A stretch of DNA of 64,000 nucleotides, from the NCBI GenBank assembly GCA_021805565.1, contig JAJZFA010000060.1, positions 117,003 through 181,002 of the forward strand, read 5' to 3'. Position 1 is the stretch's first letter. Each line of letters begins with the position of its first letter. Made by a program: the position numbers and the translations under genes. Positions 8,921 through 16,660 of this stretch are shown here, in pieces. Source of the stretch: Pseudomonadota bacterium. Its GTDB lineage: Bacteria > Pseudomonadota > Alphaproteobacteria > Acetobacterales > Acetobacteraceae. Under the pieces are notes generated by a model that made no database searches, had not been told where the DNA came from, and was given only the letters and a program-made list of their open reading frames with translations.

Positions 8921-9562
8921 GTGTTCGTCATAGGGATGGCTTATCTGCTGGCCGCACTGACCGCATCGGCGCTGTTTGTCGCCGTCGGCTGGCGCAGCGG
9001 ACACGTGCGAGGCAAGGCGGTCAAACCTGGATCTGTCTTCCCGTACGATCCGCTGTGGGGCGAATCGGCACGTCAAACTGTTGCGCCGGATGGCCAGACC
9101 GATGTCGGGTGGGCGCTCCGAACCGTCCTCGACCGGCTGGCCCCGTTGTTGGCCACGCAGTCGGTTCGGGTGGAAGCCGCCGTTCCGCCGAACCTGACCG
9201 GGCGCATGCGCGGACCTGTCCTGATGGAGCTTCTGGAGGCATTTCTGACCGCCGCCATCCAGGCCGCGTCAGGAGGCCGGATTTTGGTGACGGCCGCGCT
9301 ATATGGCGAGCGGATTTATATCGCGGTTTCGGACGGACGGCCCCAGGCAGACGTTGCTGTCAGACAGCGCGTCTTGCGCGCCCTGACCGAGCGGGTTGCG
9401 CTGGCCGGAGCGTCGCTCGATCTCGATATACGGCCGGACGAAGGCACCACCATGGTATTGCGGATCGCCGCGCTCGCGAACGACTGGCAGGATGGGATAC
9501 ACCGGACACCGCGTGCGGTTCGGCCGGCCGAATCCCGGGTCAGCTTCGATAGGATCCATTGA
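8921..9562 (+). CDS. Membrane-anchored HATPase-like protein of unknown function
   Basis: This is a 213-aa protein with one N-terminal transmembrane helix (about residues 2-22) and a cytoplasmic domain. The latter half reads like a degenerate histidine-kinase ATPase fold: an N-box-like helix (LMELLEAFLTAAIQAASGG), a strand pair, then VSDGRPQ in the place of the DxGxG loop, and an EGTTMVLRI terminal strand. No H-box histidine or receiver is visible, so it is not an obvious kinase. It could be a ChpT/anti-sigma-like adaptor, or the resemblance may be superficial. Translation is taken from a GTG at 8921. The 3' end overlaps the convergent argJ by 23 bp. Confidence 0.55.
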   Translation: MFVIGMAYLLAALTASALFVAVGWRSGHVRGKAVKPGSVFPYDPLWGESARQTVAPDGQTDVGWALRTVLDRLAPLLATQSVRVEAAVPPNLTGRMRGPVLMELLEAFLTAAIQAASGGRILVTAALYGERIYIAVSDGRPQADVAVRQRVLRALTERVALAGASLDLDIRPDEGTTMVLRIAALANDWQDGIHRTPRAVRPAESRVSFDRIH

Positions 9563-10784
9563 TGTCGATATAGCCGTGGGTCAGATCGCAGGTCCAGGCG
9601 GTGGCCGATCCCTTGCCAAGCCCGATATCGATGGCAATGCCGACCTCCTTGCCCCGCATATGCGCAACGACCGGGGTTTCGTCATAGCCGGGGATGACCG
9701 CACCGTCCCTGGCCATCCAGACACCGCCGACGCCGATCGACAGTTTGTCGCGATCGGCCGGTTCCCCGGATTTGCCGACCGCCATGACGATGCGGCCCCA
9801 ATTGGCGTCCTCCCCGGCGATCGCCGTCTTCACCAAGGGGGAGTTGGCGACCGCCATGGCGATCTTCTTCGCGGATCTGGCGTTGACCGCCCCGGTCACG
9901 TCGATCCGTACCCGCTTTTGCGCGCCTTCGCCGTCGCCGGTCACCTGCAATGCCAGATCCAGCAGAACGTCGTTGAGTGCCTTGGCAAACCCGGCCAGCA
10001 TGCGGTTGCGTGCTGCCTTAGTTTCGGCCGCGGGAATGCGCGGATGCGTCGCCTGCCCGGTCGCGACCAGCAGCACGGTATCGGAGGTCGAGGTATCGGA
10101 ATCCACCGTCGTACAGTTGAAACTGGCATCGACGCCCTTTTTCAGCATCGCCTGAAGCGCGTCGGCCGGTATCTTCGCATCGGTGAACACAAAGCACAGC
10201 ATCGTTGCCATGTCGGGCGCGATCATCCCGCTGCCCTTGGCGATCCCGGCGATCCGCACGGTTGTACCGCCAATCGCTGCCTCCCGCGTCGCCGCCTTTG
10301 GAAATGTATCGGTGGTCATGATGCCGCGCGCCGCGGCTTCCCAGTTATCGGCCGCGAGCGATGCCTGTAGCGCCGGCAATACCGCGATCAGTTTGTCGTG
10401 CGGCAGCACCTCGCCGATCACACCGGTGGAGGCCACGAACACCTGTTTTGGCGGGCAGTCCGCCAACTGGGCGGCCGCGCCGGCGGTCGCCGCACAGGCA
10501 TCGCGTCCGGCTTTGCCGGTAAACACGTTGGCATTGCCGGCGTTCACCACCAACATCCGGGCCTTGCCGCCCTTCAAGGCGGTTCGGCACCAGTCGATCG
10601 GCGCGCCCGGGCATTTATTGGCGGTAAAGACGCCCGCCACCGAACTGCCCTTGGCGACCTCGATCATGACCACGTCGGTTCGCCCCTGGTAGCGTATGCC
10701 CGCCGCCGCGGCGGACAAACGGACACCGGCCAGCGGCGGTAGCGGCGGCAGCGGAACGGCGAGCGGGGACACAGCGTTTGCCAT
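9540..10784 (-). CDS. argJ: Bifunctional glutamate N-acetyltransferase / amino-acid acetyltransferase
   Basis: ArgJ transfers acetyl from N-acetylornithine to glutamate (and can use acetyl-CoA), recycling acetyl in arginine synthesis. The 414-aa precursor has the autoproteolytic site at Ala193-Thr194 within MIAPDMATMLCF; the Thr becomes the N-terminal nucleophile of the beta chain. The oxyanion region STGVIGE (119-125) and the C-terminal CDLTHGYIDINGSYRS are present as in the family. It is the last gene of a leftward run after two parvulins, a common alphaproteobacterial arrangement (PpiC-type foldase followed by argJ). A proline-rich N-terminus (PLPPLPPL) precedes the fold. Confidence 0.95.
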   Translation of the reverse strand: MANAVSPLAVPLPPLPPLAGVRLSAAAAGIRYQGRTDVVMIEVAKGSSVAGVFTANKCPGAPIDWCRTALKGGKARMLVVNAGNANVFTGKAGRDACAATAGAAAQLADCPPKQVFVASTGVIGEVLPHDKLIAVLPALQASLAADNWEAAARGIMTTDTFPKAATREAAIGGTTVRIAGIAKGSGMIAPDMATMLCFVFTDAKIPADALQAMLKKGVDASFNCTTVDSDTSTSDTVLLVATGQATHPRIPAAETKAARNRMLAGFAKALNDVLLDLALQVTGDGEGAQKRVRIDVTGAVNARSAKKIAMAVANSPLVKTAIAGEDANWGRIVMAVGKSGEPADRDKLSIGVGGVWMARDGAVIPGYDETPVVAHMRGKEVGIAIDIGLGKGSATAWTCDLTHGYIDINGSYRS

Positions 10785-10820
10785 TGTTTTCTGCCTTCGC
10801 TGGCGGGACCGGCCGGCCGG

Positions 10821-11723
10821 TTATTTCGTTGCGGGTGTTGCCGGCGGCGGTTCCGCCGAATCGGTGGTCCGCACCGGCGTGCCATCCGGATTGAACTTCT
10901 CCACCGTGACCGCCGCCCGAGCCTGGGCGAGTTCGGACTGAACGGCCGTCTGCACCATTTGCTGGCGCAGTTCGTCGCGTTCCTGTTCGAACGACGGGGG
11001 CGCCGAGGTCCGGTGTTCCAGGGTTTGGATCACGTGCCAGCCGAACTGCGACTTCACCGGTACCGGCGAAATTTCCTTGTCCTTCAGGGCAAACGCCGCA
11101 TCGGCGAATTCTGGCACCATATCGGTTTTCTTGAAGAATCCCAGATCGCCGCCCTGGGCCGACGCACTCGGATCCTTGCTGTACTGCTTGGACAACGCCG
11201 CGAAATCGCCGCCTTTTTTAAGTTCGGCGATGATCTTCTTCGCCGTTGCCTCGTCGCCGACCAGAATATGTCGCGCGTGGACTTCTTCGACGCCGGGCTT
11301 ATTGGCGAAATCCTTGTCGTACTTGGCTTTGACAGCCTCTTCGGTGACCAGCGGGCGCACTTGCTTGCTCAGATAGGCTGACGCAAGGGCCCGGTCTTCC
11401 GCTATATGCACAGCCCGCTGCACGGCGGGATCGGTTTCCAGGCCAGCCTTCTTGGCTTCGACGACGAGCGCCGCCTGATCCACCAACTGATTGAGCATCA
11501 TGGGATAGAGTTCCTTGGGCGGCAGCGACCGCGCCTGGGCCGGCAAGGTTTCCGTGGCGGCTGTCACATCGCTGAGATGGATCGGCTGACCGTTGACTGT
11601 CGCGAGAACCGGGTCGGGTTCGGTTTGCGCGCGCACAGGCCCGGTGCAGGCGGCGCCCAATATGATGGCGACGGCCAACAGGCGGGCCGGCGACCCCATC
11701 GAGCAGTCCGGAAAAAACGGCAT
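10821..11723 (-). CDS. Periplasmic parvulin-type peptidyl-prolyl isomerase
   Basis: This is a 300-aa exported foldase. A signal peptide with cleavage near VRA-Q (about residue 32) is followed by a SurA-N-like helical chaperone domain (LATVNGQPIHLSDV ...). A PpiC/rotamase domain then spans about residues 145-240 with the hallmarks EEVHARHILV, GGDFAALSKQYSKDPS, GGDLGFF and QFGWHVI. It probably assists folding of outer-membrane or periplasmic proteins. It lies between a second parvulin and argJ on the same strand. It shares the whole domain plan with the upstream gene, so the two look like a tandem duplication. AGGGG precedes the ATG. Confidence 0.88.
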   Translation of the reverse strand: MPFFPDCSMGSPARLLAVAIILGAACTGPVRAQTEPDPVLATVNGQPIHLSDVTAATETLPAQARSLPPKELYPMMLNQLVDQAALVVEAKKAGLETDPAVQRAVHIAEDRALASAYLSKQVRPLVTEEAVKAKYDKDFANKPGVEEVHARHILVGDEATAKKIIAELKKGGDFAALSKQYSKDPSASAQGGDLGFFKKTDMVPEFADAAFALKDKEISPVPVKSQFGWHVIQTLEHRTSAPPSFEQERDELRQQMVQTAVQSELAQARAAVTVEKFNPDGTPVRTTDSAEPPPATPATK

Positions 11724-11856
11724 GAAGACCCCTGGAAATGAACGAGCGGTGCTTATGACCGAAGCCGTGCCGGCTCACAAGACCGGGACAGTCATTGGCA
11801 ACGCAAACCGATTCCGTTGCCCGGCAGCAGCGAACGCCCGATCCGCCGATGCTGCT

Positions 11857-12867
11857 CTACCGGGTCTGGCTGTCGCTGGCACCTGTGACGTTCAATCTGG
11901 AATCGCTGGCTATTTCCGCCCCATCCAGGTTAAACCGGTGGATCGTCAACTGGCTTTTCGCGGTCGCGGTTACCTGCCTCACAACCTTGGCCAGCAGTTC
12001 CTGCCGCAATTGGTCATGCACCTCGGAATATCCCGGCGGAGCAACCAGGCGCCGTTCCTCCACCTTGATGACATGCCAGCCGAATTCGTTCTTGACCGGG
12101 TTCGGCGAGACTTCGCCCGGCCGGAGCGAGAATGCGCTGTCGGCGAAGCTCGGCCAAACCTGTTCGCGCCGGAAAAACCCCAGATCGCCGCCGCTGGCTG
12201 CATCCGGATCCTTGCTGAGCACCCTGGCCAGGGTCGCGAAGTCGGCTCCTTTATGCAGATCGTCCAGAACCTTCCGCGCCTCGGCCTCGGTCGTGACCAG
12301 AATGTGGCGGGCATGGACTTCCTCGGTGGCCTGGCGGTTGGCGTATCGCCGGTCGTACAAGGCATGGATGGCCGTTTCGGTCACCTGGGGCGCGGCCTGA
12401 TCGCCCAGATAGGCGCCTTCCAGAATCCGGCCGGTGGCCGCCTGGATGTCACGCTGAATCTGCTTATCCTGTTCCAGGCCCTGGCGTTTGGCCGCGATCA
12501 CCAAAGCCTCATGGTCGATCATGCGATCCAGCAGCACGGGATAAAGCGTTTGGAATGGTAAACCGCGCAAGTTGTCCGGCAACGTCTTCGCTGCCTCCCC
12601 AAGATCGCTGAGGTATATCGGATGGCCCTCCACGCTGCCCACGACCGGGTCCGGCAGGGTCCGGCCCGGAACCGCCGGTGCATCCGATCCGGCAGCAGCA
12701 TCGGCCGTACCGCCGGGCGACGGCGGATCGGATTGGGCCAGGACCGGCGGCGCCGAAACGCAGGCCAGAATACCGCCCCCAAACAGAAGGCACACGGCAA
12801 AGCGCGTCGCCCCGCGCGCGTGCGATCCGGGCCCGCACCGTTTGGCCGCCGTCCGCCGCGGCATCAT
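11857..12867 (-). CDS. Periplasmic parvulin-type peptidyl-prolyl isomerase (second copy)
   Basis: This 336-aa protein is a paralogue of the neighbouring foldase. A long, basic signal sequence (about 45 residues with FAVCLLFGGGILA as the hydrophobic core, ending LAQ) precedes an Ala/Pro/Asp-rich linker. A SurA-N-like domain (SVEGHPIYLSDL ...) and a PpiC domain follow (EEVHARHILV, GADFATLARVLSKDPD, GGDLGFF, EFGWHVIKVEER). The start is set at the ATG at 12867, which overlaps the stop codon of the NuoB-like gene as ATGA, implying translational coupling. The open frame continues upstream to 13056 inside that gene, but that part is a shadow. Confidence 0.85.
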   Translation of the reverse strand: MMPRRTAAKRCGPGSHARGATRFAVCLLFGGGILACVSAPPVLAQSDPPSPGGTADAAAGSDAPAVPGRTLPDPVVGSVEGHPIYLSDLGEAAKTLPDNLRGLPFQTLYPVLLDRMIDHEALVIAAKRQGLEQDKQIQRDIQAATGRILEGAYLGDQAAPQVTETAIHALYDRRYANRQATEEVHARHILVTTEAEARKVLDDLHKGADFATLARVLSKDPDAASGGDLGFFRREQVWPSFADSAFSLRPGEVSPNPVKNEFGWHVIKVEERRLVAPPGYSEVHDQLRQELLAKVVRQVTATAKSQLTIHRFNLDGAEIASDSRLNVTGASDSQTR

Positions 12868-13367
12868 GTTCCGAACAGAGCCAGCAATCCCGCCAGCAAT
12901 TGTTTGGGCGAAGGCGGACAGCCGGGGATGAACAAATCGACCGGCACCACCGCGGGAACGCCGCCCACCACCGCGTAACTGCCGGCGAACACCCCGCCGC
13001 CGGCCGCGCAATCGCCAGCCGCCACGACCCATTTCGGGTTGGGAATGGCCGCCCAAGTGCGCTCCAGCGCTTCCCGCATATTTTTAGTCACCGGTCCGGT
13101 CACCATCAGCACGTCGGCATGGCGCGGCGAGGCAACGAAGCGGAGCCCATACCGCTCCAGGTCGAGGAAAGCGTTGTTCAGCGCGTGAATTTCGAGTTCG
13201 CATCCGTTGCACGATCCGGCATCGACCATGCGGATCGACAGACCGCGCCCGAGCCGGCGGCGGGTCGCCCGGTCGAGGCCGGCGGCCATGGCCTGCATGT
13301 CCGGATCGAGCGGCGGCGGCGCTTCGGTCAGCGGCTTGCGCAGGCCCTGGAGCAGGTGATGCAGCAT
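12864..13367 (-). CDS. NuoB-like [4Fe-4S] subunit of group-4 hydrogenase / HyfI family
   Basis: This 167-aa protein belongs to the complex I 20-kDa/hydrogenase small-subunit family. Four cysteines in the N2-cluster pattern are visible: Cys53 and Cys56 in SCNGCELE, Cys120 in AAGDCAAGGG and Cys150 in IPGCPPSP. The CxxC spacing, rather than the adjacent CC of true NuoB, points to the HyfI/HycG branch of membrane-bound hydrogenases or related oxidoreductases. Its normal partners (large catalytic subunit and membrane arm) are not in the window: the gene upstream is an acyl-CoA dehydrogenase and the gene downstream a foldase. Either it serves a complex encoded elsewhere or it has been recruited to another electron-transfer role. 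Confidence 0.75.
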   Translation of the reverse strand: MLHHLLQGLRKPLTEAPPPLDPDMQAMAAGLDRATRRRLGRGLSIRMVDAGSCNGCELEIHALNNAFLDLERYGLRFVASPRHADVLMVTGPVTKNMREALERTWAAIPNPKWVVAAGDCAAGGGVFAGSYAVVGGVPAVVPVDLFIPGCPPSPKQLLAGLLALFGT

Positions 13368-13427
13368 TATATCGTGCCGCCATGGCGAACAGCCAGGCGT
13401 GCCGGACCGGTATCCATCCCCAGCGCC

Positions 13428-14576
13428 CTAAAGCATCCGCTGCAAAATCAGTTTCTGCACATCCGAGGTGCCTTCGTAAATCTGGCACACCCGGACATCG
13501 CGATAGATCCGCTCTACCGGGTAATCCGCCAGAAACCCGTAACCGCCCAGGGTCTGGATGGATGCCGTGCAAATCGCCTCGGCCGCTTCGGACGCGAACA
13601 GTTTCGCCATGCACGCGGCTTCCAGCGCCGGTTTTCCCTCCGCTTTCAGCCGGGCCGCATACAGCGTCAACTGGCGCGCTGCCTCCAGCTTGGTCTTCGC
13701 GTCGGCCAGCCGGAACCCGACGGCCTGGAGATCGACGATCGCGCCGCCGAACGCCTTGCGGTCCCGCGCATAGCCGATCGCATACTCCAGCGCGGCCCTG
13801 GCCATGCCGACGCTTTGCGCGGCGATGCCAATGCGGCCGCTTTCCAGGGTGGACAGGGCGATTTTATAGCCCTCGCCCTCGGCACCGATCCTCTGGTCTT
13901 GCGGTACTTCCATGTCCTCGAAGGTCAGGGCGCAGGTATCGGACGCTTTTTGGCCGAGCTTTTCCTCGGTGCGGGCGACCGCGAAACCGGGATGGGTTTT
14001 GTCGATGACGAAGGCGGACAGGCCCTTCTTGCCGGCAGCCGGGTCTGTCACCGCGAAGAACACCAGGCTGCCGGGATGGGTCGCGTTGCTGATGAACTGC
14101 TTGGACCCGTTGACGATATAGCGATCGCCCTTTTTGACCGCCCTGGTCTTCAGGTTCGATGCATCGGACCCGGCCTGCGGTTCGGTCAGCCCGAACGATC
14201 CGACATGCTCCCCGGTTGCCAGTTTGCGCAGCCAGCGGTCTTTCTGGGCGTTGGTGCCGTAGTTGTTCACCACGATGCAGGTCGGCGAATTATGCACCGA
14301 AACCATGGTGGACACCGACCCGTCGCCCGCCGCGATTTCTTCCAGCAGCAGGGCATAGGTCACCGGATCGATCTCGCTGCCATCCCATTCGGCCGGGGTG
14401 GTGGCGCCGAACACGCCCAGTTCGCCGAGTTCGGCGACGATTGACGGTTCGATCCGGCGGTTTTTTTCGCGCTCCGCCGCCAGCGGCGCCAGCCGGTCCT
14501 GCGAGAACCGGCGGATCATGTCGATGATCAATGTGTCGCCGTAGGGGGAGACGCTTTGGGGCAGGCTGTCGGGCAT
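13428..14576 (-). CDS. Acyl-CoA dehydrogenase
   Basis: This is a 382-aa FAD enzyme that introduces the alpha-beta double bond into acyl-CoA in fatty-acid or branched-chain amino-acid breakdown. The protein has the usual three-part plan. The helical N-domain comes first, followed by the FAD/substrate segments EPQAGSDASNLKTRA and YIVNGSKQFISNA, a C-terminal helix bundle with GRIGIAAQSVGMA, and QTLGGYGFLADYPVERIYRD. The Glu in IYEGTSDVQ is the expected catalytic base of the short-chain/butyryl-CoA type. It is 60 bp upstream of the NuoB-like gene on the same strand. Exact chain-length specificity cannot be read from sequence. Confidence 0.9.
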   Translation of the reverse strand: MPDSLPQSVSPYGDTLIIDMIRRFSQDRLAPLAAEREKNRRIEPSIVAELGELGVFGATTPAEWDGSEIDPVTYALLLEEIAAGDGSVSTMVSVHNSPTCIVVNNYGTNAQKDRWLRKLATGEHVGSFGLTEPQAGSDASNLKTRAVKKGDRYIVNGSKQFISNATHPGSLVFFAVTDPAAGKKGLSAFVIDKTHPGFAVARTEEKLGQKASDTCALTFEDMEVPQDQRIGAEGEGYKIALSTLESGRIGIAAQSVGMARAALEYAIGYARDRKAFGGAIVDLQAVGFRLADAKTKLEAARQLTLYAARLKAEGKPALEAACMAKLFASEAAEAICTASIQTLGGYGFLADYPVERIYRDVRVCQIYEGTSDVQKLILQRML

Positions 14577-14674
14577 CAGGTTTGCCTTGGGGTTCGGAAC
14601 TTAAATACCGATCTTACGCCTGCGCGACAGGTTTGTCAGCAACCCGCCCTGTGTCCCGTCAGAATGCCTGTATC

Positions 14675-15151
14675 TTAAAGCGGGATGGCCAGCAGCGTAT
14701 CGATCCGCTGGCTGTCGCACGCCACGATGCGCTCCGCATACCGCCAGGCGCCGGCACCGCTCCGGCGCAGCTTGTCCAGATAGACCCCGGCGGCGAAAAT
14801 CGTCATCTGGCCATCGCGCATCGTGCGCACGACCACAAACGACGTCTCGGCCGCGACCGAACCATCGGCCTCCTCCACGATTGCCGGCATGCCAAGGATG
14901 TGGCGGTACCGCTGGCGTTCATAGATATTCGCTTGGCGCAGCGCGGCGATCCGGTCTTCCAGCATCGACCGCGAATCGGCATAGATCAGCCCGGCCTGGT
15001 ACCCCCTCGCCAGATTATCCACGGTGGTGATCTTATACAGGCAGGTATCGAGGAAAAATCCCGGCCAGTCCTCCAGCCGCCCGGAATCGAGCGCCGCCGC
15101 GCACGCACCGTTCAGCGCGGCGATCTCCAGCAATGCGCGATCGGACGTCAT
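14675..15151 (-). CDS. Ring-hydroxylating dioxygenase small (beta) subunit
   Basis: This 158-aa protein has the SnoaL-like alpha+beta barrel typical of dioxygenase beta subunits, which stabilise the alpha3beta3 hexamer. Supporting segments are ALLEIAALNGACAAALDSGRLEDW, LYKITTVDNLARGY, ERQRYRHILG, and the long C-terminal strand region. The ATG at 15151 begins two bases after the alpha-subunit stop codon and has a GGGGG ribosome site. An upstream in-frame ATG at 15178 lies inside the alpha gene and is less likely. Gene order is alpha then beta. Ferredoxin and reductase genes are not adjacent and must be encoded elsewhere. Confidence 0.85.
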   Translation of the reverse strand: MTSDRALLEIAALNGACAAALDSGRLEDWPGFFLDTCLYKITTVDNLARGYQAGLIYADSRSMLEDRIAALRQANIYERQRYRHILGMPAIVEEADGSVAAETSFVVVRTMRDGQMTIFAAGVYLDKLRRSGAGAWRYAERIVACDSQRIDTLLAIPL

Positions 15152-15153
15152 CG

Positions 15154-16389
15154 TCAAACCCCCATTTCCGTTCGCCACGCTTTCCAGAATCCTCGCACCG
15201 ACGCCTCGGTCGCCCGGGTTTCCGCCCCTTCGGCCGTCGCGCCGCCCATTTCCACAACCGCTGCCTGCCCGTTCGCCGCCGCGATCCCGCGTTGCACGAA
15301 GCCGCCCACGGCGCCGTCTTCCATGGAAACGAATCCCGCCGGGCCGGCCAGATTACCTTGTTTCAGCCGCATGGCGCGCAGGTCCGGGGTGTCGTCGGCA
15401 AAGCCCAGATACGTCCAGTGCAGGTCCATCGAATCCACGCCTCGCGGCACGATCTGCCGCACCGCCAGCGCGTTATGGATTTGTTGCAGGATAAAGCCGG
15501 GAAACACCGAGACGATTTGCAGATTGATCGTGTCATCGAACTCATGCACCGCGTTCAGGAACGACGGGTCCCGCAGTTGGAATCCCCGGTTGTCGGCGCG
15601 CATTCCGGCGTAACTGTCGTCCGGCCCCTTGGCCGCCGCCAGCGTCGTGCTGGCATGCGCGACACCGTTTTCGCCGACCATCACGCCGCCGCCCTGGCTC
15701 AGCCGCGTTATCTGGAATGTGGTGAAAAATGTGTGCAGCAAACTGGCGTGATACGTGTCGCGGACATTTTCCATATACAGCTTCCAGTTGCACGGAAGTT
15801 GTTGAGTAAAGCGGCCAATAACTTCAATCTTCTTGTGCAGGACACGTTGCATGCGCGCCAGCACCGCCGGCCCGATGGTGCTTTCCAGGTCCGGCCCGTC
15901 CGTCGCCAGCGTGCCGAACACCAGCCCGCACAGCACCGCCGTCCGCAGCTTGCGCGGGCCGTGCGCGTCCATCCTGAAATCGTCCGGCATGCCGCCCTGC
16001 CCGTTGACCCCGCGCCGGAACGCCACCGATGTCAGGTTGCCGCGCAAATCGTAGCGCCAGGCGTGATAGACGCACTGGAAATCCTTCACCGATCCGGAAT
16101 CGTCGAGACAGATCAACGAACCCCGGTGAGCGCACCGGTTTTCGAACGCGACGATCTCGCCGGTTTCGGTTCGGACAACCACCACCGGCATCGCGCCCAT
16201 CGCCGTGGTGCGGTAGTCGCCGGTTTCGGGCACGTCGATGTCCAGGCACAAAAAATGCCAGGACGGGCCTTCGAATATCCGCGTCTGCTCGTCGCGCGCC
16301 GCGTCGGCGTCGCGATAGACCCAAAACGGCACACGGGTCAGGCCCAGCGGCCAGCTACCGAGCGGCGGATCGTGCGGCGATTGGTCCAT
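15154..16389 (-). CDS. Rieske non-heme iron dioxygenase large (alpha) subunit
   Basis: This is the catalytic subunit of an aromatic-ring-hydroxylating oxygenase, 411 aa. The N-terminal Rieske [2Fe-2S] motif is Cys86-x-His88 (CAHRG) and Cys106-x2-His109 (CVYHAW). The catalytic domain has NWKLYMENVRDTYHASLLHTFF with the bridging Asp and two iron-ligand histidines. The start at 16389 follows GGGGAGG at proper distance; the longer frame to 16434 lacks a ribosome site. It resembles anthranilate/salicylate/terephthalate-type large subunits in general shape, but I cannot assign the substrate. Together with the adjacent beta subunit and P450s it suggests aromatic or xenobiotic oxidation. Confidence 0.88.
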   Translation of the reverse strand: MDQSPHDPPLGSWPLGLTRVPFWVYRDADAARDEQTRIFEGPSWHFLCLDIDVPETGDYRTTAMGAMPVVVVRTETGEIVAFENRCAHRGSLICLDDSGSVKDFQCVYHAWRYDLRGNLTSVAFRRGVNGQGGMPDDFRMDAHGPRKLRTAVLCGLVFGTLATDGPDLESTIGPAVLARMQRVLHKKIEVIGRFTQQLPCNWKLYMENVRDTYHASLLHTFFTTFQITRLSQGGGVMVGENGVAHASTTLAAAKGPDDSYAGMRADNRGFQLRDPSFLNAVHEFDDTINLQIVSVFPGFILQQIHNALAVRQIVPRGVDSMDLHWTYLGFADDTPDLRAMRLKQGNLAGPAGFVSMEDGAVGGFVQRGIAAANGQAAVVEMGGATAEGAETRATEASVRGFWKAWRTEMGV

Positions 16390-16660
16390 GACGTGGCCTC
16401 CCCGGCCGGTGTCCGTCCCAGCCCAGTACCGCAACGCTAGGCCTTTACACCGGCTTCATGCAAACCGACGGACGCGGGCCATTATCGAAAAATCTCCGCA
16501 AAATTTCCTATCGACACCAAATCCGCGCCCGACATGCCACTGACAGCCTGCTGAAAAACCCATTCGGCGCCCAGCATACACCAGATTTCGAGTATTCTAC
16601 CGGACGCGACGCCCTGGATATTGGGATAAACGGGTCGTTTCAGCTTGATTCAGCAACCGC
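16390..16660. other. Intergenic region with a possible insertion-sequence end
   Basis: There is no gene in these 271 bp. The stretch around 16541-16561 (TGACAGCCTGCTGAAAAACCC) resembles the terminal inverted repeats seen on several transposon families. A TTCAG-rich stretch near 16637-16654 could be a degraded second end. No transposase coding remains. This is a weak resemblance only. Confidence 0.25.
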
